Positions 17,505-27,029 of a DNA stretch of 64,000 nucleotides are shown here, piece after piece (position 1 is the stretch's first letter; each line of letters begins with the position of its first letter). The notes beneath the pieces are model-generated. The model was not told where the DNA came from and did not search any database. It saw nothing but the letters and a program-made list of their open reading frames with translations. Made by a program: the position numbers and the translations under genes. The DNA is from Streptomyces sp. NRRL S-244 (GTDB lineage Bacteria > Actinomycetota > Actinomycetes > Streptomycetales > Streptomycetaceae), in assembly GCF_000717915.1 (NCBI RefSeq), contig NZ_JOCX01000005.1, positions 62,001 through 126,000 on the forward strand, in the 5' to 3' direction.

Positions 17505-18727
17505 GGGATGCCGCCACCGTCGATGGCGGGGCTGCCGCTCGCGGCCGGAGCCGGGCCGGCGCCGCCCGGTCCCGGAGGCGCCCCCGGTGCGCCGCTCGGG
17601 CTCGGAGCGGCCGCAGAGGCGGAAGCCTCCGGTCCGATCTGCTCGGCAATGAGGCGCTTTATCTTCATATCGTCTACGACGTTTATGTCCTCTCCATGGT
17701 TCCTTCCGAACCGCTCGACGGGCAGTGTCGTGAACGCCACCTTGCCGCCGGACAGGTTCTTCGCCTGCTTCACGAACGACAGCAGGTCCCAGCCCGCGTC
17801 CGTCACCACGTCCTGCTTCGCGGCGTCGATCAGCTTCATCAGCTTGACCGGATCGGTGAAGGTCCCGGCCGAGTTCAGCTTCTGCGTGGCACCCGCCAGG
17901 AAGGCCTGCTGCCGCTTCGTCCGGTCCAGATCGCCCATGTCCAGGCCGTGCCGCTGGCGTACGAAGGCCAGGGACTGCTGCCCGTTCAGGGTCTGGCGGC
18001 CCGCCGGGAAGTCGGCGCCCGAGTACTTGTCCTGCACCGGCTTCTTCAGGCACACCGGTACGCCGCCCAGCGCGTCCGCCAGGTGGTAGAAACCGGCCAG
18101 GTTGAGTTCGGCGAAGTGATCGACCGGGACGCCCAGGAAGTTCCGTACCGTCTCGATCTGCGCCTTGCGGCCGGCCTCCCGCCCCTCGCGCTCCAGCTGG
18201 CGCCGGTCCTTGACCCCCTGGGCCGAGAGCCGCTCCTCCTCCTTGGCCTTCGCCAGCCCGTACGCCTTCTTGATCTTGTCCTGGCCCTGCCCCGGTATGT
18301 CGACGAAGTCGTCGCGCGGGACCGAGAAGGCCTTCGCCTGGCTGCCGTCGCCGGGGACGTGGAGCAGGATCAGCGTGTTCGCGTTGTAGCCGCCGATGTC
18401 GGAGCTGCCGGCGTGCAGTTTGTCGAGGACCTCCTCCGGCAGCTTCTCGCCGTTCTGGTCGCGGCGGCTGTCCAGGCCCATCAGCAGGATGTTGGTGTCG
18501 CCGTACTTCGACTTCTCGGCGCCCTCCAGGGCCTTGGAGCTGCCGATGCTGCCGGCGAGGTCCCGGTACACGTACCAGGCGCCGGCGGCGCCCATGACCG
18601 CCAGCGCGCAGGCGGCGACGAGCAGGGTGCGGGCGATGCGGAACCGGCGGGGCCGGCGGGGCCGGCGGGGCCGGGGGCGTCGGGGCCGACGGGCGGGGTG
18701 GCTTGTCTTCCTCCGGTGCGCGCTCAT
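17492..18727 (-). CDS. LytR-CpsA-Psr (LCP) family glycopolymer--peptidoglycan ligase
   Basis: The product is 411 aa: a very basic Arg/Pro-rich cytoplasmic N-terminus (about 1-30), a membrane span (32-55), then the LCP domain. The domain has YGDTNILLMGLDSR, FSVPRDDFVDIPG with pyrophosphate-binding Arg, an INLAGFYHLADALGGV-like motif (here LNLAGFYHLADALGG), and FVRQRHGLDMGDLDRTKRQQ. LCP enzymes attach wall teichoic acid or other anionic polymers to peptidoglycan. An inserted charged segment (KAKEEERLSAQGVKDRRQLE) is unusual in this position. The C-terminal tail is Pro/Gly/Ala-rich. It is coupled to the SEDS gene and probably part of the two-component regulon. Confidence 0.9.
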   Translation of the reverse strand: MSAHRRKTSHPARRPRRPRPRRPRRPRRFRIARTLLVAACALAVMGAAGAWYVYRDLAGSIGSSKALEGAEKSKYGDTNILLMGLDSRRDQNGEKLPEEVLDKLHAGSSDIGGYNANTLILLHVPGDGSQAKAFSVPRDDFVDIPGQGQDKIKKAYGLAKAKEEERLSAQGVKDRRQLEREGREAGRKAQIETVRNFLGVPVDHFAELNLAGFYHLADALGGVPVCLKKPVQDKYSGADFPAGRQTLNGQQSLAFVRQRHGLDMGDLDRTKRQQAFLAGATQKLNSAGTFTDPVKLMKLIDAAKQDVVTDAGWDLLSFVKQAKNLSGGKVAFTTLPVERFGRNHGEDINVVDDMKIKRLIAEQIGPEASASAAAPSPSGAPGAPPGPGGAGPAPAASGSPAIDGGGIPCVD

Positions 18728-18749
18728 GCCAGTCGATGGTGGGGGAGGG

Positions 18750-18801
18750 GTGCTGAAGAAGTCCTGAGAGTCCTGAAGGGAGGTTCAGGACCCTCAGGGA
18801 C
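18750..18801 (-). promoter_or_regulatory. Clustered TCAGGAC repeats and hairpin upstream of the LCP gene
   Basis: On the minus strand three direct repeats of the form YTCAGSAC start at 18777, 18768 and 18757. Two inverted copies occur at 18784-18791 (TTCAGGAC) and just beyond. The pair GTCCTGAA/TTCAGGAC forms an 8-bp hairpin with a 6-nt loop. Direct repeats 9-11 bp apart fit an OmpR-family response-regulator operator, and the adjacent genes encode such a pair. It could equally be an attenuating hairpin after the kinase gene. Confidence 0.45.
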
Positions 18802-18822
18802 GGGCCGGAGCCGGGGCCGGAG

Positions 18823-20370
18823 TCAGGCCGGGGCCGGGACCGGGGCCGTCCCGCCGACCGGCACGCGCAGGACGAGGCGGATGCCGCCGCCCGACCTCGA
18901 CGCAAGCGCACGGGCCTCGCCGCCGTGCGCGCGGGCGATCTCGCGGACGATGGCCAGGCCGAGGCCCGTACCGCCGCCCGCGCGGCCGCGGTCCGCGTCC
19001 AGGCGGACGAACCGCTCGAAGACCCGGTCGCGGTCCTCCGCCGGGATGCCCGGGCCGTCGTCCTCGACCTCCAGCACCGCCCAGTCGCTGCCTCCGGAGT
19101 CCGCCGGTTCGGTGGCCGCCCGTACGACGACCCCCGTACGGGCGTGCCGCAGCGCGTTGTCCACCAGGTTGGCCAGCGCCCGCTCCAGCCGCGCCGGGTC
19201 CCCGGCCGCCGGTACGGGCGCCTGCGCGTCCAGCCGGAGCGGAACCCGGGGGGCCGGCCGCCGGGCCAGGTCCTCCGCGGCCAGCAGCGCCAGGTCCACC
19301 GGCTCGGTCCGCGGTACGGGCCCGCCGTCGAGGCGGGCGAGCAGCAGCAGGTCCGCCGCGATGCGCTGGAGCCGCTCGGTATCGGCCAGTGCCGCCGCGA
19401 CCGACTCCCGGTCGGGGCGGCCCTGGGCCAGCGCCACCTCCAGCCGGGACCGGACGGCGGCCAGCGGATTGCGCAGCTCGTGCGAGGCGTCCGCGGTGAA
19501 CTGCCGCTGCCGGGCGTCGGACCGCTCCAGCCGGTCGAGCGTGTCGTTGACGGTCCGGGCCAGCTGGGCGATCTCGTCGGCCCCGCCGGGATCCGGAACG
19601 CGGCGGTCCAGCTCGCTGGCGGTGACCGCCGCGAGCTCGGTCCGGATCGCGGTGACGGGGCGCAGGGCGTGCCCCGTCACCCACCAGGCGAGGGCCGCCG
19701 CGAAGCCGATCAGCGGGGGTGCGCCGGCCAGCAGGCCGAGGGCGATGGCGCGGGTCGCGTCGTCCACGTCGCCGAGCACGGTGACGGCGTACACCTCGTG
19801 CCCGCCCGGCGCATCGACCGCGACCACCGCGCGCCGTTCCGCGCCGGGGCGCGCGGGCGGGAGCACGGCGGAGCGGGAGTCCGCGCCGGGCGCACTGGAC
19901 GCACCGGACGCACTGGACGCACCGGGTGCACCGGGCGCACCGAATGCACCCGACGCACCGGACGCGGGCGGCCTCAGGCCGCCGAGGTCGGGGGCGTCCC
20001 CGAGGTCCCCGGTGGAGGCGACGGTCCGCCCCTGCACGTCCCGTACGAGGACCAGGTCCACCCCGCTCTCCGGCGCGGGCAGCCGCCCGCCGGGCGCGAG
20101 GACGCCGGGGAAGGCCTGGCCGTCGAGCTGGGCGGCGACCTTGCGGGCGGCGAGCTCGGTGCGGTTGGTGGTGTTGTCGAGGAGGTTGGCCCGCAGCAGG
20201 CTGTAGAGCCACAGCCCGCCGGCGCCCAGCACGGCGGCCATGGCGAGCGCGGCGGCCAGCGCCGCCCGCCGCCGCAGCGGCCCCGGGCTCGTCCCGGGTC
20301 GTGTCGTCAAAGTCCCGCCAGCCCCGCCCTTCGGGCGGCCGACGCCACTTTGACGGCACTCCCTAGCCAC
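18823..20370 (-). CDS. Sensor histidine kinase of an OmpR-type two-component system
   Basis: The product is 515 aa: a first membrane span (about 35-55), an extracytoplasmic domain to about 185, a second span, HAMP, then HisKA with His near 297 in ADASHELRNPLAAVRS. The HATPase follows: LVDNALRHA, VEDDGPGIPAEDRDRVF and GGTGLGLAIV. The sensor domain contains a low-complexity Gly/Ala/Ser/Pro tract. The GTG start overlaps the regulator stop by 8 nt. An alternative is TTG at 20310, inside the repeat element. The linked LCP and SEDS genes suggest an envelope signal, which is inference. Confidence 0.9.
   Translation of the reverse strand: MARECRQSGVGRPKGGAGGTLTTRPGTSPGPLRRRAALAAALAMAAVLGAGGLWLYSLLRANLLDNTTNRTELAARKVAAQLDGQAFPGVLAPGGRLPAPESGVDLVLVRDVQGRTVASTGDLGDAPDLGGLRPPASGASGAFGAPGAPGASSASGASSAPGADSRSAVLPPARPGAERRAVVAVDAPGGHEVYAVTVLGDVDDATRAIALGLLAGAPPLIGFAAALAWWVTGHALRPVTAIRTELAAVTASELDRRVPDPGGADEIAQLARTVNDTLDRLERSDARQRQFTADASHELRNPLAAVRSRLEVALAQGRPDRESVAAALADTERLQRIAADLLLLARLDGGPVPRTEPVDLALLAAEDLARRPAPRVPLRLDAQAPVPAAGDPARLERALANLVDNALRHARTGVVVRAATEPADSGGSDWAVLEVEDDGPGIPAEDRDRVFERFVRLDADRGRAGGGTGLGLAIVREIARAHGGEARALASRSGGGIRLVLRVPVGGTAPVPAPA
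19890..19965 (+). repeat. 9-bp tandem repeats in the kinase sensor domain
   Basis: Units of the type GCACCGGAC / GCACTGGAC repeat about eight times in frame, encoding a Ser-Gly-Ala / Pro-Gly-Ala tract in the extracytoplasmic part of the kinase (about residues 135-160). The unit length keeps frame, so copy number can vary without breaking the gene. Confidence 0.8.
20305..20355 (+). repeat. 51-bp inverted-repeat element at the kinase 5' end, including 13-bp repeat copy B
   Basis: CGTCAAAGT (20305-20313) and ACTTTGACG (20347-20355) are perfect inverted ends, extending to imperfect 19-bp arms. An inner CCGCCC/GGGCGG hairpin lies between them. Positions 20305-20317 repeat the 13 bp found at 16075-16087. 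The element lies within the first 22 codons of the kinase and just after the regulator stop. It looks REP/MITE-like, but no transposase is nearby. Confidence 0.6.
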
Positions 20371-21058
20371 CGTCGGGCGCCATGCGGTAGCCGGTGCCGT
20401 GGACGGTGAGGATCGAGCGGCGGCCGAAGGGGGCGTCGATCTTCTTGCGCAGCGAGGACACGTACACCTCGACGATGTTCGGGTCGATGGCGTGCGGGGT
20501 GTCCCAGACCTGGTCCAGGATGTCCTGCTTGGCGACGGCCCGGCCGGGCTGTTCCATCAGGCAGGCGAGTACGCCGAGCTCGCGGGCGGTGAGCTCGATG
20601 TCGTGCGTACCGCGGCGGCAGCGGCGGCCGGCGGGTTCGAGGACGAGGTCGCCGGCCTGGAGGGTGTGGTGGGGGTCGGCGGCCCCGGTGGTGGCCCCGG
20701 TCGCCCGGCGGGCGAGGGCGCGGAGCCGGGCGGCCAGGACCACGAACGAGAACGGCTTGGTGAGGTAGTCGTCGGCGCCGGAGTCGAGGCCTTCGGCCTC
20801 GTCGTACTCGCCGTCCTTGGCGGTCAGCATCAGGACGGGCGTGGGATCGCCGTCCGCCCGCAGGCGGGCGCAGATCTCGTAGCCGCTGAGGCCGGGCAGC
20901 ATCAGGTCGAGCAGCACGGCGTCGTACGAGCCGGTGCGGGCGAGCTCCAGCCCGCGGTGGCCGTCGTGGGCGAGGTCGACCCAGTGCCCGTCGGCGGAGA
21001 GGCCGCGCCGCAGGGACTCGGCGAGGCCTTCTTCGTCTTCGACCACGAGAATGCGCAC
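20363..21058 (-). CDS. OmpR/PhoB-family response regulator
   Basis: The product is 231 aa. The receiver domain has VVEDEEG (acidic pocket), phosphoacceptor Asp51 in VLLDLMLPG, LMLTAKD and the Lys in YLTKPFSF. A winged-helix domain follows, with LTARELGVLACLMEQPGRAVAKQDI and VYVSSLRKKI. GTG at 21058 was chosen because it places RILVVEDE at the usual N-terminal position; an in-frame ATG 69 nt upstream would add a Pro/Gly tail. It is the first gene of the leftward group regulator-kinase-LCP-SEDS. Confidence 0.93.
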   Translation of the reverse strand: MRILVVEDEEGLAESLRRGLSADGHWVDLAHDGHRGLELARTGSYDAVLLDLMLPGLSGYEICARLRADGDPTPVLMLTAKDGEYDEAEGLDSGADDYLTKPFSFVVLAARLRALARRATGATTGAADPHHTLQAGDLVLEPAGRRCRRGTHDIELTARELGVLACLMEQPGRAVAKQDILDQVWDTPHAIDPNIVEVYVSSLRKKIDAPFGRRSILTVHGTGYRMAPDGG

Positions 21059-21143
21059 GCCCCAAGCGTCACATACCGCCCACCTCGGCCCCCCGGGCGG
21101 CGTCCGGACCGGGGTGCCGATCCGCATCGCCCGGCGGAGCGTG

Positions 21144-21170
21144 TTGGCACTCCGCTTGACCGAGTGCTAA
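21144..21170 (+). promoter_or_regulatory. CIRCE operator 1 (HrcA site) of groES
   Basis: TTGGCACTC-N9-GAGTGCTAA matches the CIRCE consensus TTAGCACTC-N9-GAGTGCTAA with one change. The spacer contains TTGACC (21156-21161), which with TAGTCT (21180-21185) and an 18-nt gap makes the likely groES promoter. HrcA binding would therefore cover the -35. Confidence 0.92.
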
Positions 21171-21190
21171 TCGCCGGAATAGTCTCGCAC

Positions 21191-21217
21191 CTGGCACTCG
21201 CCCCCGGTGAGTGCCAA
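21191..21217 (+). promoter_or_regulatory. CIRCE operator 2 (HrcA site) of groES
   Basis: CTGGCACTC-N9-GAGTGCCAA is a second CIRCE, just downstream of the predicted -10 and about 100 nt before the groES start. Two CIRCE copies flanking the promoter are expected for tight heat-shock control. Confidence 0.9.
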
Positions 21218-21316
21218 CACAGCGACGGGCAGGTCCGGCACCCGCGACGACGGATCCACCTGGTCGCCACCTCAGACAGTTAGCCCCGTGAGATCTCCGA
21301 AGGGGGAGGTCGGATC

Positions 21317-21625
21317 GTGACGACCACCAGCTCCAAGGTTGCCATCAAGCCGCTCGAGGACCGCATCGTGGTCCAGCCGCTCGACGCCGAGCAGACCACG
21401 GCTTCCGGCCTGGTCATCCCGGACACCGCGAAGGAGAAGCCCCAGGAGGGCGTCGTCCTCGCGGTGGGCCCGGGCCGCTTCGAGGACGGCCAGCGTCTCC
21501 CGCTGGACGTCAGCGTCGGCGACATCGTGCTGTACAGCAAGTACGGCGGCACCGAAGTGAAGTACAGCGGCGAGGAGTACCTCGTCCTCTCGGCTCGCGA
21601 CGTGCTCGCGATCATCGAGAAGTAA
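21317..21625 (+). CDS. groES: Co-chaperonin GroES
   Basis: The product is a 102-aa heptameric lid for Gro[31 protein letters not shown] carries the N-terminal strand and mobile loop region, and the C-terminal [25 protein letters not shown] is typical. The GTG start has a GGGGGAGG Shine-Dalgarno. It is transcribed from the HrcA-controlled promoter and followed by groEL1 after 111 nt. Confidence 0.98.
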   Translation: MTTTSSKVAIKPLEDRIVVQPLDAEQTTASGLVIPDTAKEKPQEGVVLAVGPGRFEDGQRLPLDVSVGDIVLYSKYGGTEVKYSGEEYLVLSARDVLAIIEK

Positions 21626-21649
21626 TCCACTTCATCTGTATTGCTTGAG

Positions 21650-21696
21650 CTGCGCCCCTGGTCACCCCGCTGATTGCCGGGCGGCAAGGGGCGCAG
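21650..21696 (+). promoter_or_regulatory. Intercistronic stem-loop between groES and groEL1
   Basis: CTGCGCCCC and GGGGCGCAG form a perfect 9-bp stem around a 29-nt region that contains its own short GC hairpin. No T-run follows. It may be a partial terminator or processing/stability site that sets the groES:groEL ratio. Confidence 0.5.
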
Positions 21697-21727
21697 TTCG
21701 TTAAACCCGAGTTTTCGAGAGGGCTGA

Positions 21728-23365
<1,638 letters not shown>

Positions 23366-23381
23366 TCGCGCCCCACACTGA

Positions 23382-23417
23382 GAAGGCCCCGTTCCGCATC
23401 GGCGGAACGGGGCCTTC
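23382..23417 (+). terminator. Terminator of the groES-groEL1 operon
   Basis: A perfect 16-bp stem (GAAGGCCCCGTTCCGC / GCGGAACGGGGCCTTC) with a 4-nt loop. It probably works in both directions, because the next gene converges. Confidence 0.9.
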
Positions 23418-23454
23418 CCGTAGGCGGGGTGGCGTCACATGGCGTCACTTGACG

Positions 23455-24144
23455 TCACATCGCGCCGAGCTCCCGCATCAGGCGCACGGCGTCGTAGTGC
23501 CACCAGCCTTCCTTGATCATTCCGTCCTCGCACCGGAAGACCGTCGTGCCGGTCATCGTGCAGTTCTTGCCGGTCGGGGCGACCCCCATGAACTCGCCCT
23601 TGTGCTTGCCGTTGAAGGTCCACATCGTGGTGACGTAGTCCTCCTGCGCCATCTGGGCGTCCCGCGTGAAGGTGAAGTCGAAGGCGCCGCGCCACATCTG
23701 CACGTCCTCGCGGATGCCGTCGCGGCCGACCTTGGCCTCGGGCCGGCTGATGTCGTGGTCCCGGTAGTCCGCCGCGAAGATCTCGTCCACGACGGACATG
23801 TCGCCCTTCATCGCGACCTCTTCGTACATGCGGTTCGCGAGCAGGGTGTTGAGGTGCTCGTCGCGGACGACGTCCAGGTTGGTGAACCGGGGCATCCCGT
23901 CGCAGAGGGCCATCATCTCCTGGAACATCTGGTCCGTCTCCGGGAGGTGAGAGTTCTTCATGGCCGCTTCGTACGACGGGAATTCGACGACGTCGACGAA
24001 GTGGGTCTCGGCCTCGCGGTCCTTGCCCACCATGGTGTGGGACACGGTCCGCTTGCCCTTCGTCTTCGCCAGGTACCGGTCGATGACCTCGTTGACGGCC
24101 TCGGGGCTGCTGGTCTCGTAATCGACTATTTGTACGAATGTCAT
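23455..24144 (-). CDS. SnoaL-like / ester-cyclase-fold protein with N-terminal alpha/beta-barrel-like region
   Basis: The product is 229 aa. About the first 95 residues (TFVQIVDYETSSPEAVNEV ... FVDVVEFPSYEAAMKNSH) resemble a dimeric alpha/beta barrel. The rest resembles a SnoaL-like domain: NTLLANRMYEEV, VVDEIFAADYRDHD, GRDGIREDV and GTTVFRCEDGMIKEGWWHYD. SnoaL-like proteins bind small hydrophobic molecules, and some are cyclases or isomerases; no specific substrate can be assigned. The ATG at 24144 has GGGAG 9 nt upstream. GC use matches the neighbours. Confidence 0.7.
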   Translation of the reverse strand: MTFVQIVDYETSSPEAVNEVIDRYLAKTKGKRTVSHTMVGKDREAETHFVDVVEFPSYEAAMKNSHLPETDQMFQEMMALCDGMPRFTNLDVVRDEHLNTLLANRMYEEVAMKGDMSVVDEIFAADYRDHDISRPEAKVGRDGIREDVQMWRGAFDFTFTRDAQMAQEDYVTTMWTFNGKHKGEFMGVAPTGKNCTMTGTTVFRCEDGMIKEGWWHYDAVRLMRELGAM

Positions 24145-24238
24145 GGCGTACTCCCGGGCTGGAGGGGACACGTCCAGTTTAGGGAGATTTCACCCGGTCG
24201 GCCGGTTTGGAGACCGGCCTACCCGCAAGTCACTCGGG

Positions 24239-25012
24239 CTACTGCGGACCGTACTTGCGGCCCGTGCGCGAGGACACCCCGCCCAGCAGCCCGCGCGGCG
24301 TCAGCTTCACCACGCCCATCAGCGCCTTGTACCGCGGATCCGGGATCGAGACCGTCTTTCCGCGTGCCAGGTCGTCCAGGGCCGCCGCCACCAGCTTGTC
24401 CGCGTCCAGCCACATCCAGTTGGGGATGTTGTCCGTGCCCATGCCGGCGCGCTGGTGGAACTCGGTGCGGACGAAGCCGGGGCACAGCGCCATCAGCCGG
24501 ACGCCCGATCCGGACAGGTCCCGCGCCGCGCCCTGCGTGAACTGCACGACCCAGGCCTTGCTCGCCCCGTACGTGCCGCGCGGCACGAAGGCCGCCACCG
24601 AGGCCACGTTGACGACGCCGCCGCGGCCGCGCGAGCGCATCGATTCGGTGGCCGCCGAGGTCAGCCGCAGGACGGCCTCGATGTGCACCTTCAGCATGGT
24701 CAGCTCGTCGGCCATGGAGACTTCGAGGTAGCGGCCCTTGTTGCCGAAGCCCGCGTTGTTGACCAACAGGTCCACCGGGTGCGTACGGTCGCCGAGGCGG
24801 CGCTCGACGGCCGCGATGCCCTCGTCGGTGGACAGGTCGGCGGCCAGCACCTCGGCCTCGATGCCGTGCCGGTCGTGCAGCTCGGTGGCCTGCTCGCCGA
24901 GCCGCTTCGTGTCGCGGGCCACCAGTACGAGGTTGTGCCCCTGGGCGGCGAGCCGCCGGGCGAATGCGGCGCCGATGCCCGCCGTGGATCCCGTAATCAA
25001 CGCAGTCGTCAT
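24239..25012 (-). CDS. Short-chain dehydrogenase/reductase
   Basis: The product is a 257-aa classical-type SDR. It has the NAD(P)-binding TGSTAGIGAAFARRLA at the N-terminus, VARD (Arg favours NADP), NNAG, and a catalytic Ser in VNVASVAAF with Tyr/Lys in TYGASKAWV. The C-terminal LSGSGVRLMALCPGFVRTEF is typical. The substrate is unknown. It lies alone, tandem to the SnoaL-like gene with a 94-nt gap. Confidence 0.92.
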   Translation of the reverse strand: MTTALITGSTAGIGAAFARRLAAQGHNLVLVARDTKRLGEQATELHDRHGIEAEVLAADLSTDEGIAAVERRLGDRTHPVDLLVNNAGFGNKGRYLEVSMADELTMLKVHIEAVLRLTSAATESMRSRGRGGVVNVASVAAFVPRGTYGASKAWVVQFTQGAARDLSGSGVRLMALCPGFVRTEFHQRAGMGTDNIPNWMWLDADKLVAAALDDLARGKTVSIPDPRYKALMGVVKLTPRGLLGGVSSRTGRKYGPQ

Positions 25013-25192
25013 AGGCGCAACCTAGCCGCCCTCGACGACAGCTCAAGGGGAGCCCGCCGGGCGGTACCCCTTCGTGACGCACGGGGCCACGCGTCGTCGC
25101 TTCCCGCTGCGGAACCGCTACTTCCGGCTACGAAAACCCGCTTTGAGCTCCCGTTTCCGCCGCTTGAGCCGGCGTCACCCACGAATGCCCTG

Positions 25193-25936
25193 CTACTGCC
25201 CGTACTTCTCCATGTGGGCGAGGGCCGCCTCGTGCCACTGCGGCGCCATCGCCGCGCCCGCCGCCCGGGTGCGCGCGAGCAGCGACCGGTCGGTGGTGAA
25301 GGCCCGGAACCAGAGCTCCACCGTCACGTCGTGGTCCGGGCGGTGGACGATCTCGACGGAGTCGCCGGGGGAGACCGGACCCTCCTGGATCACGCGCAGG
25401 TACGCACCCGGCCGCGCGGCCCGCGTGTACCGCTTGACCCAGCCCCGCTCGCCGAGGGCGCCCTGGAAGGTGCGGCACGGGATGCGGGCCGAGGCCACTT
25501 CGAGGACGAGGCCGCCCGCGCCGACCCGCCAGCGCTCGCCGAGCAGCGCGCCCGTCAGGTCCATGCCGGAGGTGGTGAGGTTCTCGCCGAAGAGCCCGGC
25601 GGGCAGTTCGCGGTCCAGCTCGCCCTCCCACCAGTCGAGGTCCTCGCGCGCGTAGGCGTAGACGGCCTGGTGGTCCCCGCCGTGGTGGCGCAGGTCGCAG
25701 ACGGCGTCGCCCTTGAGGCCGCTGGCACCGATGCCCTTGGGGCCGGGCGGGAACACGTGGACCGGGCCGGGGACGGGGCGCTTGCCGATGCCGGTCACCC
25801 CGCCCTGCGCGTCGGTGTGGTCGACGGCCGTCGCGCGGCCGAGGTTCACGGAGACGACGCGCAGCGGGGCCGCGGAGTCGCCGGGGGTGCCGGGGGCGCC
25901 GGAGGTGCCGGGAACGGTGAGGGCCATGAAGACCAC
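25193..25936 (-). CDS. MOSC-domain protein, YiiM-like
   Basis: The product is 247 aa. The MOSC sulfur-carrier motifs include GIGKRPV, GLKGDAVCDLRHHGG, AVYAYAREDLDWWE, GLFGENLTTSGMDLTGALLGERW and the conserved Cys in ARIPCRTF. YiiM-type MOSC proteins use molybdenum cofactor and reduce N-hydroxylated compounds; that function is inferred. An alternative ATG three codons in (25927) is possible. It is divergent from a LysR-type regulator, a common regulatory arrangement. Confidence 0.88.
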   Translation of the reverse strand: MVFMALTVPGTSGAPGTPGDSAAPLRVVSVNLGRATAVDHTDAQGGVTGIGKRPVPGPVHVFPPGPKGIGASGLKGDAVCDLRHHGGDHQAVYAYAREDLDWWEGELDRELPAGLFGENLTTSGMDLTGALLGERWRVGAGGLVLEVASARIPCRTFQGALGERGWVKRYTRAARPGAYLRVIQEGPVSPGDSVEIVHRPDHDVTVELWFRAFTTDRSLLARTRAAGAAMAPQWHEAALAHMEKYGQ

Positions 25937-26007
25937 GGTAGTCCAGCCTCCTCAAAGGGGCACGAGAATATTCGCGCCGAGCCCAAAGCGGGGCTTATGC
26001 TCGAAGG

Positions 26008-26925
26008 ATGATCGAGGCACGTCATCTCCGGGTGCTGCGCGCCGTCGCCGGCACCGGGTCCTTCTCCGCCGCCGCCCGCGAGCTCGGCTGCACCCAGCCC
26101 GCCGTCTCCCAGCAGATGAAGGCGCTGGAGCAGTCGGCCGGCACCCCGCTGCTCGTCCGGGCCGGCCGCGAGATGCGGCTGACCCAGGCCGGTACGGCCC
26201 TGGTCCGGCACGCCGCCGGGATCCTCGCCGGGCTGACCGCCGCCGAGGAGGAGGTCGCGGCCATCGCCGGGCTGCGCGCGGGCCGGGTCCGGCTGGTGTC
26301 CTTCCCCAGCGGGAGCTCCACGCTGGTGCCGACGGCGCTGGCCGCGATGCGCGCCGAGCACCCCGGCACCCGGATCTCGCTGGTCGAGGCGGAGCCGCCG
26401 CGCTCGGTGGAGATGCTGCGCGAGGGCGACTGCGATCTGGCGCTGGCCTTCCGGTACGGCTCGGCCTCCCCCTCGGCCGGCGGTTCGGCCGCCGAGGCCG
26501 AGTGGGAGGACCTCGTGGTGCGGCCGCTGCTCACGGACCGGCTCGTCGGGCTGGTGCCGGAGGGGCACCGGCTGGCGGGGGCCGAGCGGGTGGGGATGGC
26601 GGAACTGGCCGACGAGCCCTGGATCGCGGGCTGTCCGCGCTGCCGCCGCCATCTGGTGGAGGTGTGCGAGGAGGTGGGCTTCACCCCGCGCATCGACTTC
26701 GCGACCGACGACTACCCGGCCGTGGTCGGCCTGGTCGGCGCCGGGCTGGGCGTCGCCGTACTGCCGGAGCTGGCGGTGGAGTCCGTACGGGCCAAGGGCG
26801 TGAGCACGGTGGCCGTGGAGCCGGCGGTGGAGCGGGAGGTCGTGGCGCTGACCCTGCCCGACCTGGCGCGCGTACCGGCCGTGGCGGCGACCCTGGCCGA
26901 ACTGGAGCGGGCCGCCACGCGTTGA
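26008..26925 (+). CDS. LysR-family transcriptional regulator
   Basis: The product is 305 aa. The N-terminal winged helix-turn-helix is LRVLRAVAGTGSFSAAARELGCTQPAVSQQMKALEQ, followed by LLVRAGREMRLTQAG. The co-inducer domain runs from about 90 to 300 (VRLVSFPSGSSTLVPTAL ... LVGAGLGVAVLPELAV). Two Cys in IAGCPRCRRH could give redox or metal sensitivity, which is speculative. It is divergent from the MOSC gene with 71 nt between starts, so it may regulate that gene. Confidence 0.9.
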   Translation: MIEARHLRVLRAVAGTGSFSAAARELGCTQPAVSQQMKALEQSAGTPLLVRAGREMRLTQAGTALVRHAAGILAGLTAAEEEVAAIAGLRAGRVRLVSFPSGSSTLVPTALAAMRAEHPGTRISLVEAEPPRSVEMLREGDCDLALAFRYGSASPSAGGSAAEAEWEDLVVRPLLTDRLVGLVPEGHRLAGAERVGMAELADEPWIAGCPRCRRHLVEVCEEVGFTPRIDFATDDYPAVVGLVGAGLGVAVLPELAVESVRAKGVSTVAVEPAVEREVVALTLPDLARVPAVAATLAELERAATR

Positions 26926-27029
26926 CCGTGCGGCGTACGGCGCCGGCGTCGGCATACGGGGTCGGCGCCGGCGTCTGCGTACGGCGGTACGGCCAATCGC
27001 GTGACGTCCCGGTCGCGCGAAGGTTGAGG

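Noticed and set aside
16015-17649. Alternative frame over the SEDS gene
   Set aside because: The translation is Arg/Ala-rich noise; the SEDS motifs lie in the other frame.
25013-25192. Possible gene between the SDR and MOSC genes
   Set aside because: No start with a Shine-Dalgarno and no coding bias; nothing supportable in these 180 nt.
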